In this document: positions 18,308-27,416 of the stretch, piece after piece
How the letters are laid out: every line of letters begins with the position of its first letter
Position numbering within the stretch: the first letter of the stretch is position 1
NCBI RefSeq assembly: GCF_017312485.1
Contig: NZ_BMBA01000001.1
Span: forward strand, 608,396-672,395
From: Clostridium zeae
Lineage (GTDB): Bacteria > Bacillota > Clostridia > Clostridiales > Clostridiaceae
Length of the DNA: 64,000 bases
Reading direction: 5' to 3'
Translations under genes and position numbers: made by a program
Notes under the pieces: model-generated
The model's database searches: none
What the model was told of the DNA's origin: nothing
The model's input: the letters and a program-made list of their open reading frames with translations, nothing else

Positions 18308-18745
18308 TTATACAAAGCTCTGTATTTGGGCTAAGGTATTTAAAAAATCATTATATTTTTCCTCACCTATGGCCTCTACAATATTATTTTGAGCTTCTTG
18401 CCATAAAGGTATTGCTTCCCTTAACTTAGCAGTTCCACTTTCTGTTATAGATATACATCTCTTTCTTGCATCATCCTCTGCAGCTCTTACCTCTATGAAT
18501 CCGTTCTTTCTTAAAACCTCAATACTACGAGTTACGGTTGTCTGATCCATTAATAATATTTCTGACAATTCTCCTATTGTACTAGACTCACGAGATGCAA
18601 TGTCTGCTAACAAAGCAAATTGTGTTGACTTTAATCCAATTGGTTGAAAGGCTTTATCATAATACAGAGTTGTTACTCTAGTTGTCATTCTTAAATTTCT
18701 GCAAGCGCACTCTTTTACTTTTTCTCTTCTCTCTTCAGTAAACAT
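18308..18745 (-). CDS. MarR family transcriptional regulator
   Basis: The 145-residue protein has the MarR winged helix: FALLADIASRESSTIGELSE, then LLMDQTTVTRSIEVLRKNGF as recognition helix, and EDDARKRCISITESG as wing. Cysteines occur in the N-terminal ECACRNL motif, which could sense oxidants or metals. ATG 18745 was chosen because AGGAGG lies nine bases upstream; the open frame runs to 18823 without a site. A palindrome 20-33 bases upstream of the start suggests autoregulation and shared control with the neighbouring nitroreductase. Confidence 0.9.
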   Translation of the reverse strand: MFTEERREKVKECACRNLRMTTRVTTLYYDKAFQPIGLKSTQFALLADIASRESSTIGELSEILLMDQTTVTRSIEVLRKNGFIEVRAAEDDARKRCISITESGTAKLREAIPLWQEAQNNIVEAIGEEKYNDFLNTLAQIQSFV

Positions 18746-18763
18746 ACGTAAAATTCCTCCTAT

Positions 18764-18778
18764 CATATGCATATACAT
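18764..18778. promoter_or_regulatory. palindromic ATATGCATAT site 3 upstream of MarR
   Basis: ATATGCATATACAT is identical to site 2 and lies just upstream of the MarR ribosome binding site, as expected for an autoregulatory operator. Confidence 0.5.
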
Positions 18779-18875
18779 ATAATAAGCCTGCTTTGTTATT
18801 AATGTCAAGTTTTCTAAGCTCATCGCTAAATTTCTTTAAGCTTATAATTATTTTTCATAGAACTTTATTACCTTA

Positions 18876-20369
18876 TTATTTATATTCACACTTAAAATTA
18901 GTAAACTGAGCATACTCACTTATGTTTTCTCCATAGGAATACAAGCCTATAATAACACCAGTAAAACCACAGGCAACTTCGGTGGATAGATATCTAGTTT
19001 TTGCAGTTCCTAGAAGAACTTCTTTATCTTCAGATTTAAAATAAAAGCTGTAGTAATTATTATTAGCAAGAATAACCAGTGAGCCATTATTGTTTTCTAG
19101 TGTTCCAATGTTTTCTATGGATTTAACATCCCCTATATTTAATCTTTCGATAACCTCATATCCATTGAAAGTTTTACGTATAGCTAAATCATAATGATGA
19201 TCTTCATCCATGTATAGTGTAATACCTGCTTCACCATCAGTAATTGACACCTCGCAGGAAATTACTGCATTAAAGTCTTTCTGACGAATTCCAATAAAGG
19301 TTGGAGAAGCTGCCTCATCAAGAGTTACTTCAGTTCCTTTTAGCTTTAACTTATCTTTCTCAAATATATAATTTTCATTATGAGGATGTCTTAGATAGCA
19401 CCACTCTTTATTCCATTCAGTATTTTCAAAGGTATAATATTTCTTATCTATCTGTACCACCTCATCGTTCATGCGATCTGTATCGATTTCCTTCAAGGTT
19501 GTACCATTATGCCCTGCTGTGAACCAACCATCCTCATGGAAGGTGATCTCACTCATGAAAACTTCACGACCTAAGTGATGAAACATAGTCCATCTATCTA
19601 TTTGACGAAAACCTAAGTGGAGTATCCACCAATTTCCACTGTTGTCTTGAATAAGATCTCCATGCCCTATTCCCTGTATTTCATAACCTCCAAGATTACG
19701 ATTTGTTAACACTGGGTTATGAGGATAGGCTTCAAAAACACCATAAGGAGAATTGCTACGTGCATAGGTTATCATATGCCCATATTCAGTTCCTCCCTCA
19801 GCTACCATTAAGTAATAGTATCCATTTATCTTATACAAATGAGGACTTTCAAGATAACGTCCGCCTGAGCCTTGCCAGATTACTTGGCTTTCTGTGAGTC
19901 TCCTACCATTTTCAATTTCAATTTCACATTCATATATTCCATTAACCCCTTCATCATCAGCTTTGGTGCTCATAAAATACGCCTTGTCCTCTTCAAAGTA
20001 TAAAGAAGGATCAATGCCTCCTTGATCTACAAATATAGGCTCGGACCATTCTCCGTAAATATCATCAGTGTATACATAAAAATTTTGATTTGTTGTATTG
20101 TTAGTTGTAGTCATATAAAAACGACCATTGTTATATCTAATGGTTGGAGCAAAAACTCCGCCAGAACTATTTACCTTTTCCAGCTGAACCTGGCTTTTTC
20201 TTGTAAGACAGTGACCTATCTGTTTCCAGTTGATAAGATCTTTACTTTCGAAAAGAGGAACTCCAGGAAAGTATTGAAAGGAACTACATACAAGGTAATA
20301 GGTATCCTCTACCTTACAAATACTTGGGTCTGGATAAAAACCTTTTATAATAGGATTACTATATTTCAT
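18876..20369 (-). CDS. glycoside hydrolase family 43 (beta-xylosidase/arabinofuranosidase)
   Basis: The ~497-residue protein is an inverting GH43 enzyme. Asp in GFYPDPSIC is the predicted base, Asp in GGIDPSLYF the pKa modulator, and Glu in RYLESPHLYK the acid. The five-bladed propeller covers residues 1-~300 and a C-terminal beta-sandwich (GH43_C2-like, WCYLRHPHNENYIFEKD onward) completes it. There is no signal peptide, so it acts in the cytoplasm on imported oligosaccharides. ATG 20369 is chosen because an ATG two codons earlier lies only two bases from GGAGG. It stands alone, but GH88 and DUF2264 genes lie 5 kb away. Confidence 0.9.
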   Translation of the reverse strand: MKYSNPIIKGFYPDPSICKVEDTYYLVCSSFQYFPGVPLFESKDLINWKQIGHCLTRKSQVQLEKVNSSGGVFAPTIRYNNGRFYMTTTNNTTNQNFYVYTDDIYGEWSEPIFVDQGGIDPSLYFEEDKAYFMSTKADDEGVNGIYECEIEIENGRRLTESQVIWQGSGGRYLESPHLYKINGYYYLMVAEGGTEYGHMITYARSNSPYGVFEAYPHNPVLTNRNLGGYEIQGIGHGDLIQDNSGNWWILHLGFRQIDRWTMFHHLGREVFMSEITFHEDGWFTAGHNGTTLKEIDTDRMNDEVVQIDKKYYTFENTEWNKEWCYLRHPHNENYIFEKDKLKLKGTEVTLDEAASPTFIGIRQKDFNAVISCEVSITDGEAGITLYMDEDHHYDLAIRKTFNGYEVIERLNIGDVKSIENIGTLENNNGSLVILANNNYYSFYFKSEDKEVLLGTAKTRYLSTEVACGFTGVIIGLYSYGENISEYAQFTNFKCEYK

Positions 20370-20684
20370 TTTCATACCTCCGATTTACTTTTGGCTATAT
20401 AATGCTAAAATCAAGAGTAAGACTATTTGAATGTGCTAAAGTTCTGACATCAGCCTTCTTAAGCCAAGATTTTAATTAAGTGAATACATCTTTGCAAAGG
20501 TTTTAATGATATTATAGTAATATAAAAGGTTATTAAATTCCTTAATTATTAGGACTAAAATTAGCATTATATAGCCATTCGTTTAGAGGTGTTTTTCTGA
20601 ACACTAAAACATAATAAAATAAGAGCCTAGCTTATAGACTCTTATAAAATACAGCTAATTCGATCATTAAGTTATTTTGTACTT
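20370..20684. other. intergenic region with the aldo/keto reductase terminator
   Basis: No gene is seen. On the minus strand 20620-20647 forms AAGAG-TCTA/TAGG-CTCTT followed by TTTTATT, a terminator for the gene ending at 20685. Confidence 0.5.
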
Positions 20685-21176
<492 letters not shown>

Positions 21177-21421
21177 TTATAATTAAATGCTTCTATAAAA
21201 AATTTATATTTATCTAAATACTTATATCTATTTACTTTATTAACAAAGCTTTTTATATTACACGGAAATTTCTCCACTTTCCATTTCTGAATCTTATATT
21301 AAAAATAAAAGTTCTAATTCCCCAGTCAATTCCCATTGCAAGTCGTTTTGTATTACATATTGTGCACACTTTTACAATACTCCTTGGTGTTAACTCCAAG
21401 TCAAGAGATTTTTTGAGGCAT

Positions 21422-21455
21422 AAAAAAATTACGGATGACTATTATTCACCCGTAA
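21422..21455 (-). terminator. terminator of the small membrane protein gene
   Basis: TTACGGGTGA pairs with TCATCCGTAA on the minus strand, followed by seven T residues. Confidence 0.7.
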
Positions 21456-21479
21456 AGACGTTTTATAAGAAAATTCAAT

Positions 21480-21671
21480 TTATATTATGTTATTTCGATG
21501 TAGGCAATACCAAATATTAATTACTAGTGCGATGCATGTTACTGCTATAATTCCAAGTGCTATAGGCAAGGTTATTTTCTGAGAACGTTTGCTAATTACA
21601 TAAAATATAATCGCATCATTTAACACAACAACTAATACACTTCTAATAATAAGTTCTTTCAAAAGATTCAT
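21480..21671 (-). CDS. small two-helix membrane protein
   Basis: The 63-residue protein has two hydrophobic segments (IIRSVLVVVLNDAIIFYVI and LPIALGIIAVTCIALVINIW) separated by a basic loop (SKRSQK) that should be cytoplasmic. A ribosome binding site of modest quality (AAGAAG) and a good terminator support expression. No family is recognised. It lies downstream of, and co-directional with, the two-component system genes but 175 bases away. Confidence 0.6.
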   Translation of the reverse strand: MNLLKELIIRSVLVVVLNDAIIFYVISKRSQKITLPIALGIIAVTCIALVINIWYCLHRNNII

Positions 21672-21846
21672 ACCATCAACTTCTTTTTATAAAATTTCCT
21701 AATAATTATGTAAAATATTAAATTATCAAAGCTGAGTTATTTTTCTCATTTAAATCTCCATCATATTGTTTAATATTAGGTACTTAATTAACTCATATTA
21801 AATTATATACAAACTATAACATGGATTCTAGATAAATACATTTAAT

Positions 21847-22935
21847 TCACGGATTATTTATAGGAAATTTAATATTTATTGATATTATCTCTCCATCACA
21901 TTCAGCCCAAATCTGCCCGTTATGAAGCTCCACTATTTTTTTAGAAATTGCTAAACCAAGGCCTGATCCTTCAATATTAGTTGATCTTGAAACATCATCT
22001 CTATAAAACTTTTCGAACATTCTATCCAACTTATTCTGATCTAAATGTTCTCCTTTATTAGATATTGTTATTACAATATTATCGCTATTATTTTCTGTCT
22101 TAACAATTATATCTGAAGGTTTGGAACTGTATTTCTCCGCATTACTTAAAACATTTTCAAAAACTCTAACTACCTTCTCAACATCTATCTTTACAAATAT
22201 TTTCTCATCAGTAGTTTGTGTTAAAACCCTCAGACCTTTACTTTCAAGCATAGGTGTGTATTCTCCTACTATTTGATTAAGAATAGGTCCTAAATCTACC
22301 TTTTCAAGGTCTAAAGTAACTTCTTTACTTGAAAACTTTGTATATTCAAAAAGTTCATCAATTAATTTTTTTAACTTTATTGAAAGATTATAGGATGAAT
22401 TTATATATTCCTTTTCTTCTTCCTCAGTATTAAATTTTTTATTTCTTAGGATATCTAAATACGCTATAATTGGCGTGAGAGGTGTTCTTAAATCGTGAGA
22501 AACATTTGTTATGAGCTCTGATTTTGTTCTTTCCAAGTCCCTCTCATATTGAAATCTATCTTTTAATTGTTTGGACATTGAATTTATGTTTATGCATAAC
22601 TCTGCAAGTTCATCTTTACCTTTAACCTCAAGTGTTTTACCTAAATTGCCTGTAGCAATGAAATTTACTTCTTTCGCTATATAATTAATATATTTTATAT
22701 GTTTGTTTGACATCAATAAAAAGCATAAAACAAAAACTCCAACAGCGGATATAAAAAATGCTATTGCAAAGTAAGACGCAAGTGGTGTACTCCAATTATC
22801 TCGATTTTCTTCAAAATAAGGAGCAAGTATATACACAGACATTGTAGATAAATACACTATTGTTAATACAAAACTCAATACTATCTCGATTAAAAGTTTT
22901 AATTTTAAGCTTATAGTAAATGTCTTTTTCTTCAT
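21847..22935 (-). CDS. sensor histidine kinase
   Basis: The 362-residue kinase has two membrane helices (residues ~14-37 and ~50-75) enclosing a very short external loop. A HAMP-like segment, a HisKA dimerisation box with the phospho-acceptor His in TNVSHDLRTPLTPI, and an HATPase_c domain (N box ENVLSNAEKYS, G box EGSGLGLAISKKI) follow. The ~15-residue external loop resembles intramembrane-sensing kinases that respond to cell-envelope stress. Its ATG overlaps the stop of the response regulator gene by four bases, so the two are translationally coupled. Confidence 0.95.
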   Translation of the reverse strand: MKKKTFTISLKLKLLIEIVLSFVLTIVYLSTMSVYILAPYFEENRDNWSTPLASYFAIAFFISAVGVFVLCFLLMSNKHIKYINYIAKEVNFIATGNLGKTLEVKGKDELAELCININSMSKQLKDRFQYERDLERTKSELITNVSHDLRTPLTPIIAYLDILRNKKFNTEEEEKEYINSSYNLSIKLKKLIDELFEYTKFSSKEVTLDLEKVDLGPILNQIVGEYTPMLESKGLRVLTQTTDEKIFVKIDVEKVVRVFENVLSNAEKYSSKPSDIIVKTENNSDNIVITISNKGEHLDQNKLDRMFEKFYRDDVSRSTNIEGSGLGLAISKKIVELHNGQIWAECDGEIISINIKFPINNP

Positions 22936-23618
22936 ATCTTATATCCAACTCCCCAAATTGTTTTAATATATATAGGTCTTTTAGGATCTTCCTCAATTTT
23001 TTCTCTTATTTTTGTTATATGAACCATTATAGTATTATCTGACTTGTAAGAATCTTCTCCCCATACTCTTTCGTAAATCCTTTCTATGCTAAAAACTATT
23101 CCTTTGTTGCTAGCAAGAAGCTGTAGTATGTCAAATTCTTTAGGTGTAAGTCTAACCTCCTTATCACCTACGAATACTTGCCTTGTGTCAGTATCTATAG
23201 TTAAATTGCCAATTTCAATTATATTTCTAGCTGTTCTTGGTTCAGTAGTATATTTTGTGTACCTTCTTATCTGTGACTTAACCCTTGCAATCAACTCCAT
23301 TGCACTAAAAGGCTTGGTAATATAGTCGTCAGCACCGGAAGCTAACCCTTGAATCTTGTCTAAATCCTCTGATTTTGCAGATAAAAAAATAATCGGCATA
23401 ATACTATCTTCTCTAATTTTCATGCAAACTTCTGTACCATTCATACCAGGCATCATAATATCTAAAAGCACAAGAGCAACTTCATTTTTAGCAATAAGCT
23501 TTAGTGCCTGCTCTCCATTTTCAGCTTTCAGTATTTCATATCCCTCATTTTCTAAATATATACCTATAACTTTTCTTATTTCCGCATCATCATCAACTAT
23601 TAGAATTTTCTTTGACAT
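22932..23618 (-). CDS. OmpR-family response regulator
   Basis: The 228-residue regulator has a receiver domain (acidic pocket DDDAE, phospho-Asp in LVLLDIMMPG near residue 52, Lys in DDYITKPF) and a C-terminal winged helix (RLTPKEFDILQLLASN, then NTIMVHITKIREKIE). It pairs with the kinase downstream. Its start lies inside the 3' end of the methyltransferase gene, a 26-base overlap. OmpR-type regulators bind direct repeats about 10-11 bp apart. Such a repeat occurs upstream of the methyltransferase gene and of the TVP38 gene. Confidence 0.95.
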   Translation of the reverse strand: MSKKILIVDDDAEIRKVIGIYLENEGYEILKAENGEQALKLIAKNEVALVLLDIMMPGMNGTEVCMKIREDSIMPIIFLSAKSEDLDKIQGLASGADDYITKPFSAMELIARVKSQIRRYTKYTTEPRTARNIIEIGNLTIDTDTRQVFVGDKEVRLTPKEFDILQLLASNKGIVFSIERIYERVWGEDSYKSDNTIMVHITKIREKIEEDPKRPIYIKTIWGVGYKI

Positions 23619-24192
23619 AAATAAGATCCCTTCTATTATTTTTACATTTCAAAACATAGGCAGGTGGCACATTGAGTATAACTCTCTCTAATTCTATGTT
23701 TTCAAAATAATTAGTAATAAATTCTTTCTTTAAAAGAGTATATTGAAAGGTTATAAATGAGCCCTTTGTTTTTAATATAGCTCTAGTTTTCTTCAAGATT
23801 TTGTTTGAAGTATTTTTAGGTAAGCTAGCAAAAGGCAAACCTGAAACTACATAATCAACATTTTTTATTTTATACTTTTCTAAATACATATCTACATTTT
23901 CAGCAGAGTCATTGATTATTATAACATTATCCTTTTCATTATATCTATGTTCAAGTTGTTTGCAAAAAACTTCATTGCATTCTAATAAGATAAGTAATGT
24001 ATCATTTTTTTTTCTTTCAACAAGCTTATCAGTAAAGACTCCTGTACCAGGACCATATTCAACTATACACTCTGAGTTTTCAAAGTCTATATCATCAACC
24101 ATTTTAATTGCCAGTCTTTCAGAGCTTGGTGCTACAGCACCTATAGTTCTTGGTGATCTAATATACTGTAATAAAAATTTTATAATCTTCAT
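23593..24192 (-). CDS. PmtA-like SAM-dependent (phospholipid) methyltransferase
   Basis: The 199-residue protein opens with LLQYIRSPRTIGAVAPSSERLAIKM in two pieces typical of the PmtA/rRNA dimethylase-like family. The SAM motif IVEYGPGTGVFTDKL and the post-motif VVSGLPFASLP follow. Family members methylate phosphatidylethanolamine, but many Gram-positive homologues next to sensor kinases have no proven substrate. It is first in an operon with the response regulator and kinase and overlaps the former by 26 bases. A role in membrane-lipid adjustment under envelope stress is inferred. Confidence 0.85.
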   Translation of the reverse strand: MKIIKFLLQYIRSPRTIGAVAPSSERLAIKMVDDIDFENSECIVEYGPGTGVFTDKLVERKKNDTLLILLECNEVFCKQLEHRYNEKDNVIIINDSAENVDMYLEKYKIKNVDYVVSGLPFASLPKNTSNKILKKTRAILKTKGSFITFQYTLLKKEFITNYFENIELERVILNVPPAYVLKCKNNRRDLIYVKENSNS

Positions 24193-24306
24193 ACTTAATC
24201 CTTCCCCTTATTTTTCAATTTAGAACATTTAGAAACATTCATTTTTTGATAATAAATTTATGGATTCAGTATAAATACGAAACATTAAGATTCTCTTTTG
24301 AAATAT

Positions 24307-24324
24307 CTTAAGAATTCTTAAGTT
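24307..24324. promoter_or_regulatory. putative response-regulator box upstream of pmtA-like operon
   Basis: CTTAAGAATTCTTAAGTT contains CTTAA direct repeats spaced 10 bp. It matches 17 of 18 bases at 25170-25187, upstream of the TVP38 gene. Confidence 0.6.
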
Positions 24325-24353
24325 CTAGTACATTTTATATACAAACATATAGT

Positions 24354-24388
24354 AAAAAAATAAAGAATCTTAAAATATAAGATTCCTT
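24354..24388 (-). terminator. terminator of the TVP38-family gene
   Basis: GGAATCTTA and TAAGATTC form a stem on the minus strand followed by TTTATTTTTTT. Confidence 0.7.
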
Positions 24389-24408
24389 AATACTTTTAGT
24401 CATTTCTT

Positions 24409-25038
24409 TTATGTGTCAATTTGATTCTTCCATCTCTTATAATTAAAATAACTAATTATAACTATCACCACCAGTATAACTACAAATACATATGCAGAAT
24501 ATTTAATACTACTTCCCAAAAAAGTATATAGAAGAATAATTGGAGCATCAGCTAAAAATACGGTTAAAATATATTTATAAAAACTGATACCAGTTAAAAT
24601 AGAAAAGAAACAAACAACATCTGATGGTACAACTGGTGAAGAAACTCCTAAGGCTAAAATTTGAACATTATTTTTCTGTATAACATTATATAGCTTAGGA
24701 TACTTATCTATTATTTTATTTTGATAATTCATTCCAAAAGTAAGCTTTGTAAAGAAAAACAGTAACATTTCACTTAATAAATTAGCTATAGTAGTTAAAA
24801 TAACTGTTTCTAATGGACTAAATATCATACCACCAATGATTATAAAAACAGTGCACGGAACAAAGGTAAAAATTCTTAAGGTTGCAATAACAAGAAACAA
24901 TACTTCACTATATCTGGGATAAGCATTTAAAAATGTTGTAATTTTATGAACTCCATCATTATATAATTGATATTTAAAAAATATAAATATAATTGATAAC
25001 CAAAATAAAAAGATTGTGCTTTTAAATATTTTATTCAT
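24409..25038 (-). CDS. TVP38/TMEM64 (DedA superfamily) membrane protein
   Basis: The 209-residue protein has about five membrane segments and the VTT/SNARE-associated core: ATLRIFTFVPCTVFIIIGGM, then FSPLETVILTTIANLLSEML, and a C-terminal cap helix. Bacterial DedA/TVP38 proteins are linked to membrane homeostasis and lipid-carrier or phospholipid scrambling, and to resistance against cationic compounds. GAGGTATAGA precedes the ATG. It is a separate transcript from the neighbouring methyltransferase-two-component operon, but both have the same 18-base box upstream, suggesting co-regulation. Confidence 0.88.
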   Translation of the reverse strand: MNKIFKSTIFLFWLSIIFIFFKYQLYNDGVHKITTFLNAYPRYSEVLFLVIATLRIFTFVPCTVFIIIGGMIFSPLETVILTTIANLLSEMLLFFFTKLTFGMNYQNKIIDKYPKLYNVIQKNNVQILALGVSSPVVPSDVVCFFSILTGISFYKYILTVFLADAPIILLYTFLGSSIKYSAYVFVVILVVIVIISYFNYKRWKNQIDT

Positions 25039-25169
25039 TCTATACCTCTATTCTTATAGTAATAATTTAAAGAGATTTTCCAACAAGCATAGATTAAGTT
25101 CTATACTAGAAACTTTTAGACTATGTAATAAATATAAAATTTAAATATTAATATTTCATTTTAAAAAAG

Positions 25170-25187
25170 CTTAACAATTCTTAAGTT
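25170..25187. promoter_or_regulatory. putative response-regulator box upstream of the TVP38 gene
   Basis: CTTAACAATTCTTAAGTT differs by one base from 24307-24324 and has the same 10-bp repeat spacing. Confidence 0.6.
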
Positions 25188-25198
25188 TTTTATGCAAA

Positions 25199-25227
25199 TA
25201 AAAAAAGTCGCCAAAGCGACCTTTTTT
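25199..25227 (-). terminator. terminator of the GH88-DUF2264 operon
   Basis: AGGTCGC, TTTG and GCGACTT form a compact hairpin flanked by A and T runs of six or more. Confidence 0.85.
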
Positions 25228-25346
25228 CAGTTAGTTTTTTTGCGCATCTGCCTTTCTCAATGCATATGAGGAAAATCTGGCAGACGAATAAATTATGTTT
25301 TTTTATTGTATAGCTACTGTAGAACTTTAATATCCTGTTTATGTTT

Positions 25347-27401
25347 TTACAATTGCAGATTTTCTTCCATTCCTTCGAACACTATTGTTTTACTGGTACC
25401 ATCTTTTAAGTTAACAATAACGGGACCGTAGCCACCACATTCTCTTGTATCTGTATATTCAACTGATTCAATAGGAAACAGTTCCTCTTCTGTAAAATCG
25501 TCATGACTTTCTTTTGTGACAACTTGAGAAATCATTACATATGGTTCATAGCCATATTGTTTTTTACGGGTTAACTTTCCATATATCACTATTGACTTTT
25601 CAGAATCAGGATTTGTGCCGCAGCTTCGAATCATATCTATTTCATCAAAACCATCAAATACTGTCATGGCAAGCTGCTTTTCTTTTCCACTAAAATCATG
25701 ACCTTTTAGTATAATAGCTTTGCCATTGCCTTTTACTTTATAGATAACCTCTGTTCCATTGTCCGGGAAACCATAAGCGCCTAAGGTAACTGTGACAGGT
25801 CTTCGATATAATCTAAGCTTATCTACTCTCATTATTCCATAACTTACAGGAAAATCTGCTAAGTTTACTGCCTGCATCCACATGGATTCTTTTGATAAAT
25901 CATAATTAAAGAATTGTCTTCTATATAGCACACCTTCTTTTAAACCATGCCATAAGGTTACATTACATTTTTCATAAGTGTCATCTGTGATATCCTGTAG
26001 AACATACTGCTGAGCCTCAACTTGTTTTGCTGAAGCAGCTTCCCAAGGATATTTGGTGTTAAAACATAATTTAGAATAATTCCACATACCATGCTCATCA
26101 TTTATATTTTTAACAACCTTACCAGTACGTAAAATCGTCTCTCCATTTGCTCCATGATTTGTAAAACACAATGCAGGCCCATTTAAAACAGTTTCTTTAA
26201 CCTCATGATCTGACAGTGTGTCCCAGGTTCCATTGTTTTCTTTGGCTGTCCAAAAAGGATGATTCTCTGGAAAATGAAGACATAAAAAGGCCTTTCCCAG
26301 CCATAAAGGGGATTCAGCACAGGAATATCCCTGCACCAAAGGAGAAAACTGTCCATAAAATCCTAGGGTTGGCACTCCCTCGTGCATAAAATCCTCTCTG
26401 GTTAAAAACTGTAGAAGAGAACCTGAAGAAATACGTCTTGCAAGTCCTGGATCTGCCTTTGGATTTCTTAAAAGAAAATTGGCGTCAAAAGCACTGGTGG
26501 CTGCATTTCTATAGATATTACTTCGTCCCCACATATTAGTAAAACCATCTCTATCAAACATATCACTGTAAGTTTCCATTAGTTTATTAGAGTTTTCCTC
26601 TATCTGCTTTGCTATATAAGGCTCCTTTTCATAGCCGTACCACTGATTCCATATAGGTCCATACACATTAAAGGCCCAGCAGGAGTAATAATCAAAACAG
26701 TGTCCATCCCGATACCAACCATCACCTGCATAATAATTCAAAATAGCTTGAGCGTGATCTAACATAATCTCTTCATCAATTTCATATCCTTCTTTATGTA
26801 GAAAAGCCAAATCAAGCATATTAAACAGGCGCCAATTTTGTGGAACTGTATTTGCATGGGCATAACTACTGATAAAATCAGCGATTTTATCTTTTTCTTC
26901 CTTAGTATAAGTATCCCATATCTCACTTTTACAGGTCCAAAGACACACTACTAAAGCACAAGTCTCAACGGTTTGCTGAAATACCCTAAAGGGATCTTCA
27001 CTATGAACAATATTCATTAACTCAAAATAGTCACCTACATAATTTGCATCTTCTTTTGTGCAAGCTCTTAAAATTTGTTCTTTGTAATAATCTCTTAAAT
27101 TGTAGTTACAGATCATAAGTTCTGGATTATCATGAATAAGCGGTGCTGCAATAAAGAAGGATCTTGCTAAGCCTTCAAAAAGCTCGGCCCTCTTCTCTAA
27201 TTCATAAATATATGAAGGTGAAGCTTTATGAGGATAAGTTATCTTACTTTCCTTTCTAGGCATAACAACCGGATCTTGAAAAGCTTTAATATTTTGAAAA
27301 ACTCCATTTAATAAATACTCCCCTGCTTCAATCCAGCTTTCCCTAGTTAAACCTGTGTAAGGACTAATTATAAAATCCAAGGTTTTTGGCTGAAATATCA
27401 T
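25347..27401 (-). CDS. DUF2264 domain-containing protein
   Basis: The 684-residue protein matches DUF2264. An N-terminal alpha/alpha barrel (SWIEAGEYLLNGVF, RAELFEGLARSFFIAAPL, GDGWYRDGHCFDYYSCWAFN, GRSNIYRNAATSAFDANFLL) is followed by a beta-rich C-terminal half. The toroid resembles polysaccharide lyases and GH88/GH105-type enzymes, and the gene commonly accompanies oligouronide degradation genes, but its reaction is unproven. It follows the GH88 gene by 15 bases in one operon. No signal peptide is seen, so it is cytoplasmic. Confidence 0.85.
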   Translation of the reverse strand: MIFQPKTLDFIISPYTGLTRESWIEAGEYLLNGVFQNIKAFQDPVVMPRKESKITYPHKASPSYIYELEKRAELFEGLARSFFIAAPLIHDNPELMICNYNLRDYYKEQILRACTKEDANYVGDYFELMNIVHSEDPFRVFQQTVETCALVVCLWTCKSEIWDTYTKEEKDKIADFISSYAHANTVPQNWRLFNMLDLAFLHKEGYEIDEEIMLDHAQAILNYYAGDGWYRDGHCFDYYSCWAFNVYGPIWNQWYGYEKEPYIAKQIEENSNKLMETYSDMFDRDGFTNMWGRSNIYRNAATSAFDANFLLRNPKADPGLARRISSGSLLQFLTREDFMHEGVPTLGFYGQFSPLVQGYSCAESPLWLGKAFLCLHFPENHPFWTAKENNGTWDTLSDHEVKETVLNGPALCFTNHGANGETILRTGKVVKNINDEHGMWNYSKLCFNTKYPWEAASAKQVEAQQYVLQDITDDTYEKCNVTLWHGLKEGVLYRRQFFNYDLSKESMWMQAVNLADFPVSYGIMRVDKLRLYRRPVTVTLGAYGFPDNGTEVIYKVKGNGKAIILKGHDFSGKEKQLAMTVFDGFDEIDMIRSCGTNPDSEKSIVIYGKLTRKKQYGYEPYVMISQVVTKESHDDFTEEELFPIESVEYTDTRECGGYGPVIVNLKDGTSKTIVFEGMEENLQL

Positions 27402-27416
27402 CTTTATCCTCCTTTA

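Larger units (their letters stand above)
25039..25346. other. intergenic region between TVP38 and DUF2264 genes
   Basis: It holds the regulator box at 25170-25187 and the terminator at 25199-25227. No coding sequence is seen. Confidence 0.4.
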
